From Methanocaldococcus sp. FS406-22 (GTDB lineage: Archaea > AGJL01 > Methanococci > Methanococcales > Methanocaldococcaceae), in the NCBI RefSeq assembly GCF_000025525.1, contig NC_013887.1, positions 258,729 to 322,728 on the forward strand: a stretch of DNA of 64,000 nucleotides, in the 5' to 3' direction. Position numbers and translations under genes: made by a program. Under the pieces are notes generated by a model. The model had not been told where the DNA came from and did not search any database. It worked only from the letters and a program-made list of their open reading frames with translations. Below, in pieces: positions 17,882 through 26,929 of this stretch. Every line of letters begins with the position of its first letter. Position 1 is the first letter of the stretch.

Positions 17882-18373
17882 TCACCTTAATATTATGGCA
17901 TTCAATGGACATAGTTCCTCGCATCTTCCACAGAGCTCACACTTATTTATATCAATTCTTATTTTGCTTCCATATTCTTCAATGGCATTAAATGGACAAT
18001 TCCTTAAACAAACTAAGCAAGAGGCACATCTCTCACTTATATACTCAATGAATTCATACTTGTCCACTTCAATAATCCTTGCATCTTCATTAATTTCACA
18101 TCTTAATCTTATTATTACAATTGCGTTCGTTGGGCAAACTTTTTTGCATCTTCCACAAAATACACATTTTTCTTTGTCAATAACTATAAATAAACCATCT
18201 TTGCTATAAGTTATTGCATCAACTGGACAAATCTCAATGCATTTTCCACAGCTAATGCATTTGTCCTCTTTAACAATAATTTCCCTTTTATTTAAAATAA
18301 TATTAAATTTTGGGAGTAATTGAATATTTTTATCAGCCAAATTAAAATGTTTAGCTATTATTTCCTTTATCAT
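17882..18373 (-). CDS. Eha hydrogenase ferredoxin-like protein, four [4Fe-4S] motifs
   Basis: A 163-residue iron-sulfur protein with four complete CxxCxxCxxxCP motifs (CISC, CVFC, CASC, CELC). The first 33 residues carry no cysteines. It lies between two polyferredoxin genes, overlapping the upstream one by 23 bp. It is therefore part of the electron-supply arm of the Eha complex, facing the cytoplasm. The ATG at 18373 follows GAGGGAG. It may correspond to the N-terminal part of the ten-cluster EhaQ-type polyferredoxin of other methanogens. Confidence 0.85.
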   Translation of the reverse strand: MIKEIIAKHFNLADKNIQLLPKFNIILNKREIIVKEDKCISCGKCIEICPVDAITYSKDGLFIVIDKEKCVFCGRCKKVCPTNAIVIIRLRCEINEDARIIEVDKYEFIEYISERCASCLVCLRNCPFNAIEEYGSKIRIDINKCELCGRCEELCPLNAIILR

Positions 18374-19568
18374 ACAACTCCCTCTTCATTTCCTTTATTC
18401 TTTTGTTTTCCTCATAAACTCTCTTCTTTAACTCTTCTTTTAACTTTTTGAGGGATAGTTTTTCGATTTCTTCCTTAACCTTTCCGTACTTCTCAGTATA
18501 TAAGATTAAATCTGCTTCAATACTTTCGATTATCTTATCTTCTATTATTCTAACTTTAACTGCCTCTTCTGCCTCTTCTGGCTTGACTATTTTTATAGCC
18601 TCAACAGGACACTCCCTTGCACATGCTCCTCCTCTAACACATAATTCAGGAACAATATATGGCAATTTTGTCTCTTTACTGATTTTAATAGCTCCTGCTC
18701 CACAAACCTTATAGCAGATTCTACAACCAATACATAAATCTTCATCAATAACATAGCAAATATCCTTCCTCTTTGAGATTATAGGTTTATAAATCCTTAT
18801 TGCTGTGGTTGGGCAGAGTTCTATGCATAGACCGCATTTCACACATTTAACAACTTTCTTCTCCTTCAAATCAATCTCTCCTACACATACATCTTTACAG
18901 ATTCCACAACTTATACATAAACCATTAACAATATGTGGAATTTCCTCAATAGCATTTTCCTTAATTTCTAATTTTCCGATAGTTTTCTTGTTTTTAATTT
19001 CAAAAGCTTTATCTATTTTTTCTTTCAAAGTTTTTTCGTCAAATATAATTATGGCGTTTTCAATTGGGCAGGCCTTAACACATTCTTTACATGAGATACA
19101 CAAAGCCATATTTATTACATACTTCCCCTCTTTACGCTCAATTACATTGATTGGGCAAGCTCTTTCACAGTTTCCACATCTAACACACACTTCCTCATCA
19201 ATTATAAGATTATGATATTTAGGTTTATCAAAAAATAGTCCTTCTGTTTCAATTCTATGCTTATCCATCTCCAAAACTCCGGTTGGACAAACCTCAACAC
19301 AGTTGGCACAAGCTATACATGAACCCTCATCAAACACTGGGAGATTTTTGTTATACTCCTCACTATATACCATCTCAACTGCAAAGGCTGGACAACTCTC
19401 TTTACATGCCTCACAAGATATACATTTCTCAGGAAATTTAACAATTGGAGGGATTTTTCTATATCTCTCTGGAGGGATGTAGGAACTTTTATCTGATTTT
19501 GCATCAATAAATCTCTTAATCCACTTTTTCCTTGCAAATTCATAAAGATACCAAAGTGATGATGCCAT
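18351..19568 (-). CDS. Eha hydrogenase polyferredoxin, eight ferredoxin motifs (last one degenerate)
   Basis: A 405-residue polyferredoxin of the Eha energy-converting hydrogenase. Seven complete cluster motifs are visible (CISC, CIAC, CVRC, CISC, CISC, CVKC, CIGC). The eighth reads CVRGGACARECP, with Gly in place of the second Cys, so it may hold a [3Fe-4S] cluster or none. The C-terminal 70 residues are a charged, Lys/Glu-rich coiled-coil-like tail. The ATG at 19568 is set by AAGGTGATTCTT. A duplicate of this exact start region (site, ATG and nine codons) lies 118 bp further upstream; see the repeat at 19542-19699. Confidence 0.85.
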   Translation of the reverse strand: MASSLWYLYEFARKKWIKRFIDAKSDKSSYIPPERYRKIPPIVKFPEKCISCEACKESCPAFAVEMVYSEEYNKNLPVFDEGSCIACANCVEVCPTGVLEMDKHRIETEGLFFDKPKYHNLIIDEEVCVRCGNCERACPINVIERKEGKYVINMALCISCKECVKACPIENAIIIFDEKTLKEKIDKAFEIKNKKTIGKLEIKENAIEEIPHIVNGLCISCGICKDVCVGEIDLKEKKVVKCVKCGLCIELCPTTAIRIYKPIISKRKDICYVIDEDLCIGCRICYKVCGAGAIKISKETKLPYIVPELCVRGGACARECPVEAIKIVKPEEAEEAVKVRIIEDKIIESIEADLILYTEKYGKVKEEIEKLSLKKLKEELKKRVYEENKRIKEMKRELYDKGNNS

Positions 19569-19699
19569 AAGAATCACCTTATATTAATTTAAGAGGCATC
19601 ACCGAGCGTAGCGAGGTGATGCATCCCGGGTATACCAATAGGACGAAGTCCTATGGTCTATAAAGATACCATAATGAGGAAGCCATAAGAATCACCTTA
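19542..19699. repeat. Palindromic element with duplicated gene start (polyferredoxin)
   Basis: A 40-bp direct repeat: 19542-19581 holds the real ribosome binding site, ATG and first nine codons of the polyferredoxin gene, and 19660-19699 is a second copy. Copy two would encode MASSLWYLY, the same peptide; the coding differences (codons 2, 3 and 5) are all synonymous. It then stops, giving an 11-codon mini-ORF (19651-19686, minus). Between the copies are two hairpins: GCATCACC ... GGTGATGC (19596-19622, loop GAGCGTAGCGA) and ATAGGAC-GAA-GTCCTAT (19638-19654). Confidence 0.8.
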
Positions 19700-19725
19700 A
19701 TTAAAATATATTGCATTAGGTAATT

Positions 19726-20859
19726 TTAAAATTTAAGATTAATATTAATTGGAATCTCTTTGCCATCTTTTATTGCAACTATACATCTCTCTGTGCATGA
19801 AACACATGGGTCGATACTTGTATAGGCAGAGATTGCATCAGCTACTGTTGGACAGGTCTTTAACATATATTTATATGCTTCTAAGTTCATAACAGTAGGA
19901 GTTCTAATCATTATCCTCTTTATTATCCCTCCATCAGTAATTTCCATCCTGTATGTTACCTCCCCCCTTGGAGCTTCATTTCTCCATTCTCCTTTTCCAC
20001 CTTTAATCTCTGCCTTGACCCTTATATCTCCAGAGCATTCCTCATATAGCTCCAAAGCTTTTCTAATTAATCTAACGCTCTCAATAACCTCCTCATGCCT
20101 TACCATCATCCTTGCAAAGTTATCTCCTTCCTCCCTCCACACTGGCTTAAATTTTAGCTCTTGATATGTTGAATGCCTCAATCTCCAATCACTCTCTGGC
20201 AATCCAGAACCTCTACAAACCGGCCCTACAGCTCTTGTTCTCATAACTTCATGATATGGTAAAATACCAATTCCTTTACTCCTTAAAGCAATTAACGGCC
20301 CTGTTTCAAAAACCTCTATGATATTTTTTAGCTCTTCCTCAAAGATGTCAAGTTTTTTATAGATTTCATTCATCATTTCTCTATTTATATCTCTCCTAAC
20401 TCCTCCAATAACATTATAACCCATGTTAACCCTATTTCCAGTAATCATCTCCATCAAATCCATAATTATTTCCCTAACATTCAAAAGCCACATAGCAAGT
20501 GTTTCATGTTCAATAGATAGATTATAAACAGCTGAAGCAATTAAATGGCTATGTATTCTTTCCAACTCACAGGTAACTACCCTTAAATACTTTGCTTTAT
20601 CAGGAATCTCTATCTTTGATATATGCTCAATGCATTCAGCAAACGTCATCGTATGAACATAAGAGCAGATGCCACAAACCCTCTCAGCTAAATAAATTCC
20701 CTTATGGCAGTGTTTCCCTTCCATAATCTTCTCTATACCTCTGTGCACATAACCCATTTCAATTTCAGCATCAACTGGTCTTTCTCCATCTAAGACAAGT
20801 TTAATCCTTAACGGTTCTTTTAATACTGGATGAATTGGCCCTATAGGAATTGTTGCCAT
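19726..20859 (-). CDS. ehaO: Eha [NiFe]-hydrogenase large subunit
   Basis: Catalytic subunit of the energy-converting hydrogenase Eha, which uses the sodium or proton gradient to reduce ferredoxin with H2, an anaplerotic supply of reduced ferredoxin for methanogenesis. The four nickel-binding cysteines are present: RVCGIC (Cys62, Cys65) near the N-terminus and DPCVSC (Cys352, Cys355) near the end. The protein continues for 22 residues after the second pair, as in Ech/Eha-type large subunits. The ATG at 20859 follows GAGTGAAAAT and overlaps the small-subunit gene; an upstream in-frame ATG at 20871 is possible. Confidence 0.92.
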   Translation of the reverse strand: MATIPIGPIHPVLKEPLRIKLVLDGERPVDAEIEMGYVHRGIEKIMEGKHCHKGIYLAERVCGICSYVHTMTFAECIEHISKIEIPDKAKYLRVVTCELERIHSHLIASAVYNLSIEHETLAMWLLNVREIIMDLMEMITGNRVNMGYNVIGGVRRDINREMMNEIYKKLDIFEEELKNIIEVFETGPLIALRSKGIGILPYHEVMRTRAVGPVCRGSGLPESDWRLRHSTYQELKFKPVWREEGDNFARMMVRHEEVIESVRLIRKALELYEECSGDIRVKAEIKGGKGEWRNEAPRGEVTYRMEITDGGIIKRIMIRTPTVMNLEAYKYMLKTCPTVADAISAYTSIDPCVSCTERCIVAIKDGKEIPININLKF

Positions 20860-20863
20860 ATTT

Positions 20864-21310
20864 TCACTCATCTCTATTTTTTAGTTTTTTCTCTCTCATT
20901 GCTATTGCCTTAGGAGCAACTTTTAATATTGTCTCGATAATCTCAGAAGGTCTTGGAGGACAGCCAGGAATCTTTGCATCCACAGGAATTACTTTATCAA
21001 CTCCTCCAACTACATGCCCCTCCTTAAAAATCCCTCCACTTAATGCACAGGCTCCAACAGCAACAACTATCTTTGGCTCTGGTGTCTTCTCATAAATCTC
21101 CTTCAATCTCTCTGCCCATTGTAAAGTTACAGGCCCTGTAATTAGCAAAACATCTGCCTCTCTTGGATTGTTATGCACATAGATTCCATACTGCTCTATA
21201 TCATATCTTGGAGCTAAGCAGGCGACTATCTCAATATCGCATCCATTACAACCACCAGTGTTAATAACACAAACATGTATTGACCTTTTTCTAAGGAATT
21301 CCTTTACCAT
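20864..21310 (-). CDS. ehaN: Eha [NiFe]-hydrogenase small subunit
   Basis: Small subunit of the Eha hydrogenase, related to NuoB of complex I. It binds the proximal [4Fe-4S] cluster: Cys21 and Cys24 in [11 protein letters not shown], the third Cys in VGACALSGG (about residue 90) and the fourth in IPGCPPRP (about 120). At 148 residues it is the short, soluble Ech/NuoB type without extra clusters. The start follows GGAGGAG, directly after the preceding gene. Confidence 0.93.
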   Translation of the reverse strand: MVKEFLRKRSIHVCVINTGGCNGCDIEIVACLAPRYDIEQYGIYVHNNPREADVLLITGPVTLQWAERLKEIYEKTPEPKIVVAVGACALSGGIFKEGHVVGGVDKVIPVDAKIPGCPPRPSEIIETILKVAPKAIAMREKKLKNRDE

Positions 21311-21312
21311 AG

Positions 21313-21726
21313 CTACTCCTCCTTTAACAATTTGATAATCATCTGCCTGCCCTCTTCTAAAGCCTCTTTATATGGTTTTTTATACAACAAATGGCTTTCA
21401 ACAACCTTCTTTCTAATTAAATCTGCCTCTTCCTTTTTTATCAATCCAAAAAAATCACTGAGCCAGCACAACCCTAAATCAATATCCACCTTTCTCCCTA
21501 AACAACCCATCTTTGCCTGCTCTGCATAGGCATGAAGTTCATAGCAGGAAGCAAAATCCAACTTTTTGGCAAATATCTCAATAACTTCATCGACATCAAT
21601 CTTTAATGCCTTGGCTATTGGGATGAATACGTCATCCATTAAAAATCTGTTATCTTTTAGAACATTCATTTTCTGTTTTAATGAATTTTCAACATATTTT
21701 TTGTCAATATCAACGATTTCAGCCAT
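21313..21726 (-). CDS. ehaM: Eha hydrogenase subunit EhaM
   Basis: A 137-residue soluble protein without membrane segments, assigned to EhaM by its place between the membrane subunit EhaL and the small hydrogenase subunit, and by length. It has three or four cysteines ([27 protein letters not shown]) that are not arranged as a ferredoxin motif. The exact function of EhaM is not known. The ATG at 21726 follows GAGGTGGTAATT, overlapping the end of ehaL by a few bases. Confidence 0.8.
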   Translation of the reverse strand: MAEIVDIDKKYVENSLKQKMNVLKDNRFLMDDVFIPIAKALKIDVDEVIEIFAKKLDFASCYELHAYAEQAKMGCLGRKVDIDLGLCWLSDFFGLIKKEEADLIRKKVVESHLLYKKPYKEALEEGRQMIIKLLKEE

Positions 21727-21728
21727 AA

Positions 21729-22016
21729 TTACCACCTCAATAGAAGATAAAGCAGTAAAGCTATAATTAGCCCAACAATAAACTCAACTCTTCCATATCC
21801 TGGCCTCATTCCTAAAGGAAATCCAATTAATAAGCAGCCAAGCATATAGAGTGGGGAGTTAATTAAAACCCCACCAATTATCGATAAAGTTAAGGCAATC
21901 TTGTCAATCTTCCTTTCTACATAAGGGGAAGAGTATTTTCTATAGCTATATTCCAACCCAATAAAGTTTCCAATAATAAACAATATTATAGCCAAATTTA
22001 GCTCAAATAATCCCAT
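21729..22016 (-). CDS. ehaL: Eha hydrogenase membrane subunit EhaL
   Basis: A 95-residue membrane protein with three predicted helices (residues about 3-20, 38-62 and 75-93), separated by a short Arg/Lys-rich cytoplasmic loop. Its position, size and topology match EhaL of methanogen Eha operons. It is presumably part of the ion-translocating membrane arm. The start ATG at 22016 follows GGTGAAATC. Confidence 0.8.
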   Translation of the reverse strand: MGLFELNLAIILFIIGNFIGLEYSYRKYSSPYVERKIDKIALTLSIIGGVLINSPLYMLGCLLIGFPLGMRPGYGRVEFIVGLIIALLLYLLLRW

Positions 22017-22027
22017 GATTTCACCAT

Positions 22028-22273
22028 TTACACAGGAATGTAGAGTTTATATAATGTGTATGCAAAGAAAGCTAAAACTAAGAGCATAAATAGAACCTCA
22101 ATATCTTCCATTTTATGGGCTATTTTTTTGTTTATGATTGAGATTGCCGTTATTAGGATTAAGCCAAATACTAAAACTATTGGGATAACATTAACCTGTA
22201 GTAAACTAACCAATATACAGTAAATCACCGCTATAATGCATGCAATTGTAAAGAAATAAACATAACCTTTCAT
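22028..22273 (-). CDS. ehaK: Eha hydrogenase membrane subunit EhaK
   Basis: An 81-residue protein with three hydrophobic helices and little else, assigned to EhaK by order and size. The ATG at 22273 is set by GAGGGATAAA; the reading frame overlaps the end of ehaJ slightly upstream. It belongs to the membrane arm of the hydrogenase; no specific role is established. Confidence 0.8.
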   Translation of the reverse strand: MKGYVYFFTIACIIAVIYCILVSLLQVNVIPIVLVFGLILITAISIINKKIAHKMEDIEVLFMLLVLAFFAYTLYKLYIPV

Positions 22274-22281
22274 TTTATCCC

Positions 22282-23154
22282 TCACATTAATAATCTGTAT
22301 AGAACATCACACAATACGAGCCCAGCAATTGTCATTTGAAGCATAACTGAGTGGTGAGGAGCTAATAATGGTGTTAATCCATTTACAAATGCTAAAATCA
22401 CTGTCATCACAACCATTACAGCCAGTGTTAATATAGGGCTGTTTATTACGAAAGGGCCGATAAATATGGCTATAAACAGCCAGAGTAATACAAAGTATGC
22501 TATTGCCTCAGCAATGTAGATTATTGATGCCAATAAACCATAATGCTCTGTCATGTATCCACTAACTATATCTTTACCCTTAACTATTCCAAATGGACTG
22601 TTTGGAGCTTTTGAAACAAGCAATATGAAGAATGCAAACGCACAGATTGGCATTTTAAACAGCAAACTTCCATTTATTTCCTGATAGTTCAATATGTCTG
22701 AAATTAGAACTGAGTGTGTTGTTAAATAGATGGCAGCAACAACTGCAAATAAAGGAACTTCTGCAGCTGCTGAGAAGACACTCCTAACCCCTCCTATCTT
22801 TCCATAAGGAGAACCAGATGACAAACCACAACCATGCTCCACTATTTTTTGCAATACATAGATTCCTATGATTATGAGGAGAGATGATTTGAAATCAATG
22901 GCTATAATTAATGCAGCTAACCAAATAGCAACATCCAACAAAGCCACAAATATATAAAGAGGATTTCCAGCAGTTATTGGAAAAGTTATCTCCTTTACAT
23001 AGAATTTTAAGGTATGTAATAGATACTGAATTATTGGAGGGCCTGGTCTTCCTTGAATTCTTGCCATTATCTTTCTATGCAATCCAAGTAATAAAGAGCC
23101 AACAAGAAATGCATGGATTGTTAGGTTTATAACTCCGATTAGTGAAGTGTCCAT
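22282..23154 (-). CDS. ehaJ: Eha hydrogenase membrane subunit EhaJ (NuoH-like)
   Basis: The 290-residue NuoH/HyfC-like subunit that joins the hydrogenase module to the ion-translocating membrane part. It has about eight helices and the family's cytoplasmic loop RKIMARIQGRPGPPIIQY (residues 27-44), equivalent to the quinone-site loop of complex I, plus the conserved Glu-containing AAAEVPLFA and YMTEHYG segments. Start ATG at 23154 follows GGGTGAGGAT. A second, identical copy of its first codons lies 130 bp upstream inside a palindromic element. Confidence 0.9.
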   Translation of the reverse strand: MDTSLIGVINLTIHAFLVGSLLLGLHRKIMARIQGRPGPPIIQYLLHTLKFYVKEITFPITAGNPLYIFVALLDVAIWLAALIIAIDFKSSLLIIIGIYVLQKIVEHGCGLSSGSPYGKIGGVRSVFSAAAEVPLFAVVAAIYLTTHSVLISDILNYQEINGSLLFKMPICAFAFFILLVSKAPNSPFGIVKGKDIVSGYMTEHYGLLASIIYIAEAIAYFVLLWLFIAIFIGPFVINSPILTLAVMVVMTVILAFVNGLTPLLAPHHSVMLQMTIAGLVLCDVLYRLLM

Positions 23155-23285
23155 ATCCTCACCCAGATTTTATTTCTTGTTTAATTTACACCTCCGAGTG
23201 TAAGCGAGGAGGTGTTAGTTTTGATGAAACTTTCTTAAAGTTTCATTGATAGCGTTTTATAACTCCGATTAGTGAAGTGTCCATA
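23126..23285. repeat. Palindromic element with duplicated gene start (ehaJ)
   Basis: Thirty identical bases occur at 23126-23155 (real start of ehaJ) and 23256-23285. The upstream copy has its own ribosome binding site (AAGGTGATGCTT) and encodes MDTSLIGVI before a stop after 13 codons. The 100 bp between the copies contain a hairpin with stem ACACCTCC / GGAGGTGT (23188-23215, loop GAGTGTAAGCGA), the connector TAGTTTTGAT, and a second hairpin GAAACTTT-CTT-AAAGTTTC (23226-23244). The element at 58.2 kb is the same sequence on the opposite strand. Confidence 0.85.
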
Positions 23286-23302
23286 AGCATCACCTTAATG
23301 TC

Positions 23303-23503
23303 TTAATATCCTCTAAACGGCAATTTTCCAGCATCTTTTCTTCTTGTTTTTGGAATTACAAATGCTCCAATTCCATACAGCAAAGAAGGAACTGCAATAA
23401 CATACAGTATATAGCAAATTAATCCATTAAGCATAATTATCCCAACAACACACAATAGGCCTATAATTAGCAAATACAATCCATACTTTCTCTCTTCATC
23501 CAT
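23303..23503 (-). CDS. ehaI: Eha hydrogenase small membrane subunit EhaI
   Basis: A 66-residue protein with two membrane helices and a basic C-terminal tail (RRKDAGKLPFRGY). Its order and size fit EhaI. The ATG at 23503, behind AAGGTGAAGATA, is preferred over an upstream in-frame codon at 23512. It is separated from ehaJ by 148 bp, an unusually large gap for this otherwise tightly packed operon, because of the inserted palindromic element. Confidence 0.75.
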   Translation of the reverse strand: MDEERKYGLYLLIIGLLCVVGIIMLNGLICYILYVIAVPSLLYGIGAFVIPKTRRKDAGKLPFRGY

Positions 23504-23513
23504 TATCTTCACC

Positions 23514-24170
23514 TTAAATTGTCAATAAAATTTCAACAGTCCTTACGATCAACAACAGTGAGGAGAGGTGTATCATCAATATATACGGTGACCCAGGAGC
23601 TCTAAACATCTCCGCCTTTGCAGCATAGAAAGGTGCTATTCCAGTCTCTCCAGCCATTCCAGCGGCAAATATGATTTTTTCAAATAATAATGAGGCCTGA
23701 GTTTTTGGTAGTTCAAATATTGATAATGTCCCTGTTTTAGCTAATATCATCCCTGCAGACCCAAACAATGGGAGAGTGGCAATCATCGCTATAAGCCCAT
23801 ACTGATATGCAGCATTTAACACCCATTCCCTCTTAACCGCTGAAACAATCCCTATATTTGCAATTCCAACTAAAGTTAAGAACAAAGCATAATCAAACAA
23901 ATCATAGGTAAGCATTGCACCAGCAGTAGCTATCCCACAAACAATAGCCATCATTCTTCTAATTTTTAATTCTTTTAGAGTAACAAGTTCCAATTTATCT
24001 TCAACTTTAAATTTTTGAGCCTCTAACTGCTTTTCTGGCTTTGTTAAATAAACTATGATTGTAAATATTACTGCAGTGATAAACCCAATAATAGAAAATT
24101 CTGAAAAGCTAAATACAATGTCTCCAAATGGAACTTTCCCAAATAAGAATCCAGATATTGTTTCAATCAT
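23514..24170 (-). CDS. ehaH: Eha hydrogenase membrane subunit EhaH
   Basis: A 218-residue membrane protein with about six helices, with a charged cytoplasmic loop near residues 46-72. Order and length match EhaH, a subunit with distant likeness to antiporter-type NuoL/M/N proteins, expected to take part in cation translocation. The start ATG at 24170 overlaps the stop of ehaG by 4 bp and follows GGTGAGGTAAG. Confidence 0.82.
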   Translation of the reverse strand: MIETISGFLFGKVPFGDIVFSFSEFSIIGFITAVIFTIIVYLTKPEKQLEAQKFKVEDKLELVTLKELKIRRMMAIVCGIATAGAMLTYDLFDYALFLTLVGIANIGIVSAVKREWVLNAAYQYGLIAMIATLPLFGSAGMILAKTGTLSIFELPKTQASLLFEKIIFAAGMAGETGIAPFYAAKAEMFRAPGSPYILMIHLSSLLLIVRTVEILLTI

Positions 24171-24862
24171 CTTACCTCACCTATATATCCAATAAGTCCT
24201 AATTTAGAGCCAACTTTTATAACTAAACCTAAACCAGCCATCAATAAACACAATAACCACTTGTCTGGAAATATAAAGAAACCTAAAAATCCAAACACCC
24301 ACAAAGCCCATGCAACTCCTGACAACCCAGATATTCCTTCCCACATTGCCTTTAGCTCTTCTGAAATCTCCGCACCAATAACTCTCTGAGATAATGCATA
24401 AAACAACAATCCAGTTGCTATAACCGCCCCTCCTGTAAATCCACTTAATATGGCTCCATAAACAATTAAAACTACTGCTAAAAACTTAGGTGAGGTTTTT
24501 AAAATTTCCATCTCAATGTTATACTTTAATTCTCCTGTATGCAGTGGGAGTTTAAACTCCTCAAACAACTTATAACTCCTTGGCTTGGGTCTTTTTGATT
24601 TTAAATACTTCCTTGTTATTAAAACCTCTGAAACTGCTAAAAGCTCTGCTAAGCTAACAACTAAACCTGGTAAAATTAACGCCTCAGCCAAATCTGTTCC
24701 AACACCTGCTATAATTATGAGCATAGCACACTCAATAACATCAGTTAATATTAGAGCATGTAAATCATTCTTTTGAAATCCAATAGCCAATAACGACAAA
24801 ATTCCAACAGCAAATCCAACCAATATCGTTGGATGATAGAGGGAATAAACAAAGCTATCCAT
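24167..24862 (-). CDS. ehaG: Eha hydrogenase membrane subunit EhaG
   Basis: A 231-residue membrane protein with about six to seven helices and a basic cytoplasmic loop ([20 protein letters not shown], about residues 84-103). Position and length match EhaG. It belongs to the membrane arm of the hydrogenase. The start follows AGGTGAGAAG and its end overlaps ehaH by 4 bp, indicating coupled translation. Confidence 0.82.
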   Translation of the reverse strand: MDSFVYSLYHPTILVGFAVGILSLLAIGFQKNDLHALILTDVIECAMLIIIAGVGTDLAEALILPGLVVSLAELLAVSEVLITRKYLKSKRPKPRSYKLFEEFKLPLHTGELKYNIEMEILKTSPKFLAVVLIVYGAILSGFTGGAVIATGLLFYALSQRVIGAEISEELKAMWEGISGLSGVAWALWVFGFLGFFIFPDKWLLCLLMAGLGLVIKVGSKLGLIGYIGEVR

Positions 24863-24870
24863 CTTCTCAC

Positions 24871-25332
24871 CTAATCCTTGTTAAAGAACATCCAGCTAAA
24901 TATCATAAACGATATTAGTAGTATAGAGCTTTCAAGGACTGTATCCATTCCTCTTGTATAATAAAGGATTTCATCTAATATCCCTCCAGGCGTTGAAACA
25001 ATTGTTGTTCCAAAGTAATAGGTTTTATCTTTAATCCATTCAGCTATTGGTGTTAGATAGGCAGTTATCTTTCCAAGATTTGGTGCATATTGAGGATATT
25101 GAGCTTTTAATTCTGCCGGTTCTTTTAATGGAATTCCTCCCCTATCATAAGGTGCTAATGGTGTTTTTAACGTTTGAGAATGAGGAATTGGCTTTGGATA
25201 CAGTTGATTGGGATTTAAATAATGAGGAGTCAATACTCCAAATATAAAGACTAAGGCTAAGAATACAGAGAATATTCTTGGAACAATTTCTGGCTTTGAT
25301 AGGTAGTTCCATATTTTCCCCAATTGTTTCAT
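24871..25332 (-). CDS. ehaF: Eha hydrogenase subunit EhaF
   Basis: A 153-residue protein with a helix near residues 15-37, a long extracytoplasmic-like loop rich in Pro and Tyr ([15 protein letters not shown] and after), and a second helix at the C-terminus. This two-helix topology, the length and the operon position match EhaF. The ATG at 25332, behind GAGGGGGAAA, is preferred over an in-frame codon at 25344. Confidence 0.8.
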   Translation of the reverse strand: MKQLGKIWNYLSKPEIVPRIFSVFLALVFIFGVLTPHYLNPNQLYPKPIPHSQTLKTPLAPYDRGGIPLKEPAELKAQYPQYAPNLGKITAYLTPIAEWIKDKTYYFGTTIVSTPGGILDEILYYTRGMDTVLESSILLISFMIFSWMFFNKD

Positions 25333-25344
25333 TTTCCCCCTCAA

Positions 25345-25605
25345 CTAATCATTTTCTTTATATTCAGCATCTAATATCACTGCTCTAACTAAAATTAAAC
25401 TTAAAACTGCATTAACAGCAATAAATGTCATCAGTGCAAGAGCTTCATCATAAGTTAAAAATACCAATGCTACGCCTACTGCAGGAACTTCTACATTTAA
25501 CATCCTAATTAGAGGATTATCAACCTTCGGTCCTACAACAGTCCCAAGAGCCCCAATAATCAATAATGCATAGCCAATATAGAGGATATACTCAACGAAC
25601 TCCAT
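25345..25605 (-). CDS. ehaE: Eha hydrogenase membrane subunit EhaE
   Basis: An 86-residue membrane protein with two to three helices and the acidic end EYKEND. Order and size match EhaE. Similar small subunits in Ehb and Mbh complexes resemble MrpG/MrpF-type antiporter subunits; that likeness cannot be confirmed by eye here. Start ATG follows GGTGAATATCT. Confidence 0.8.
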   Translation of the reverse strand: MEFVEYILYIGYALLIIGALGTVVGPKVDNPLIRMLNVEVPAVGVALVFLTYDEALALMTFIAVNAVLSLILVRAVILDAEYKEND

Positions 25606-25625
25606 AGATATTCACCACATATTCT

Positions 25626-25904
25626 TTATTTGGACAATATTGGTAGATTTCTGCCGTATCTTTTCTTCTTCTTTACTGTTGTTAGATATTTTAAATATCC
25701 AAGCAATAAGATTATTGTGCAGATTGGCTCGCAGAGTGATGAAACTATAGCTATATCTAAATAGTAACAAGAAACAATCAACCCAATCATTCCAATTTCT
25801 AATACTGAAAGCATAATAATTTTGTTTATTGGGTTTGTATGTAATATAACTCCAATTCCTCCCAATATACAGCATATTCCTGATATTAATGGTAAAATAT
25901 CCAT
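25626..25904 (-). CDS. ehaD: Eha hydrogenase membrane subunit EhaD
   Basis: A 92-residue membrane protein with three helices and a basic C-terminus (KKKKRYGRNL). The pattern of small hydrophobic helices resembles NuoK/MrpC-type subunits: GGIGVILHTNPINKIIMLSVLEIG. Order and size match EhaD. The start follows GAGGAGGGTTATTT. Confidence 0.8.
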   Translation of the reverse strand: MDILPLISGICCILGGIGVILHTNPINKIIMLSVLEIGMIGLIVSCYYLDIAIVSSLCEPICTIILLLGYLKYLTTVKKKKRYGRNLPILSK

Positions 25905-25922
25905 AAATAACCCTCCTCTTAA

Positions 25923-26168
25923 TTACTCAAGGTGTTTTGTCTGCTCTATTGTGTAGGCAATTGCATTGGATGATAAAGTTGAGCATATAAAGTATGTTAT
26001 AGCCGCTATTCCTCCCATCGGTGAATCTACATATAAAGCGATTAATGCAGAGATGCAGAAGCTTAAACAGCAAAGATACAGCAATTTTCTTGCTCTACTT
26101 CTTTCTAGGAATATTCTTGCTGTCATCAACAATGCTATAAGTCCAATAATTATCTCCACTGTATCCAT
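25923..26168 (-). CDS. ehaC: Eha hydrogenase membrane subunit EhaC
   Basis: An 81-residue protein with three membrane helices, assigned to EhaC by order and size. The ATG at 26168 lies 4 nt behind GAGGGGA; the ATG at 26171 is also in frame. It overlaps the end of ehaB, consistent with coupled translation in the operon. Confidence 0.78.
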   Translation of the reverse strand: MDTVEIIIGLIALLMTARIFLERSRARKLLYLCCLSFCISALIALYVDSPMGGIAAITYFICSTLSSNAIAYTIEQTKHLE

Positions 26169-26662
26169 CATTCCCCTCTATTCATCTTTTTAGCTATTTT
26201 TCCAAGCAATTTTGAAGCCCATTTATGTTCAAGCCCTTGAATTGTGAATATTGCCAAAACCATCCCACCAATAAAATATTTCGCCTCAATTATTGGATTT
26301 AGGATATAGATTATAGCAGTTATAGTTAAAGCTCCAATAGTTCCAGCATATCCAGGGTCTGCACATAAACGATTTCCTATCCAAACCAATAAAGCTGCTA
26401 TAAACCCTCCTTCAATCCCCATTAGGTAGTTCATAATTGAAGCTAAGAGTGTTCCTGCCGAAGCGTCTGGAGAGCACACAATATTTCCCATAAAGTATCC
26501 TCCATTTAAATTTCCACCAATATCTCTAATCTTCTCTCCTATTGTCTTAGCTCCCAAAACACCTGGCTTTTCTGGAAGTCCAAAGTAGGTATCAATAAGG
26601 ACGAAGTTAAGCCAGCATATAATTCCAGCAGTGATAATTTTTACAATCTCAGCAATCTCCAT
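26168..26662 (-). CDS. ehaB: Eha hydrogenase membrane subunit EhaB
   Basis: A 164-residue membrane protein with about four helices and a conserved-looking cytoplasmic loop around residues 33-62 ([19 protein letters not shown]). It matches EhaB by order and length. The start overlaps the stop of ehaA by 1 bp and follows GGTGAGCCGTA. Confidence 0.82.
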   Translation of the reverse strand: MEIAEIVKIITAGIICWLNFVLIDTYFGLPEKPGVLGAKTIGEKIRDIGGNLNGGYFMGNIVCSPDASAGTLLASIMNYLMGIEGGFIAALLVWIGNRLCADPGYAGTIGALTITAIIYILNPIIEAKYFIGGMVLAIFTIQGLEHKWASKLLGKIAKKMNRGE

Positions 26663-26925
26663 TACGGCTCACCAAATAACTTATCAGCATATTTTGATAA
26701 TAAAGCCCCAAACAGCCCAGCAAAGAAAGCTAAGCTTATATAGTCTCCAAATAAGTTTCTAAATATTGCTTCAATACCCAAAGCTAAGATTGGTGTTGGA
26801 AATATAACCGATGTCTCAAAGCTAAACCTTATAGGCTTTTCTCTTGGAAGTATTGGAAGTTTTAAGATTAATGCAACAATTATTGATGTTACTAAAGCTA
26901 CTATATACAGTATAGCAATATTCAT
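26662..26925 (-). CDS. ehaA: Eha hydrogenase membrane subunit EhaA
   Basis: An 87-residue membrane protein with two to three helices; first structural gene of the hydrogenase operon. The ATG at 26925 sits 4 nt behind GGTGAA, and an adjacent in-frame ATG is at 26928. It begins right after the stop of the HTH gene, so the regulator and hydrogenase genes appear to be one transcript. Confidence 0.82.
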   Translation of the reverse strand: MNIAILYIVALVTSIIVALILKLPILPREKPIRFSFETSVIFPTPILALGIEAIFRNLFGDYISLAFFAGLFGALLSKYADKLFGEP

Positions 26926-26929
26926 CATT

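Noticed and set aside
25612-25875. 87-residue minus-strand frame overlapping ehaD
   Set aside because: Out of frame with the clear three-helix ehaD protein and without a start site of its own.
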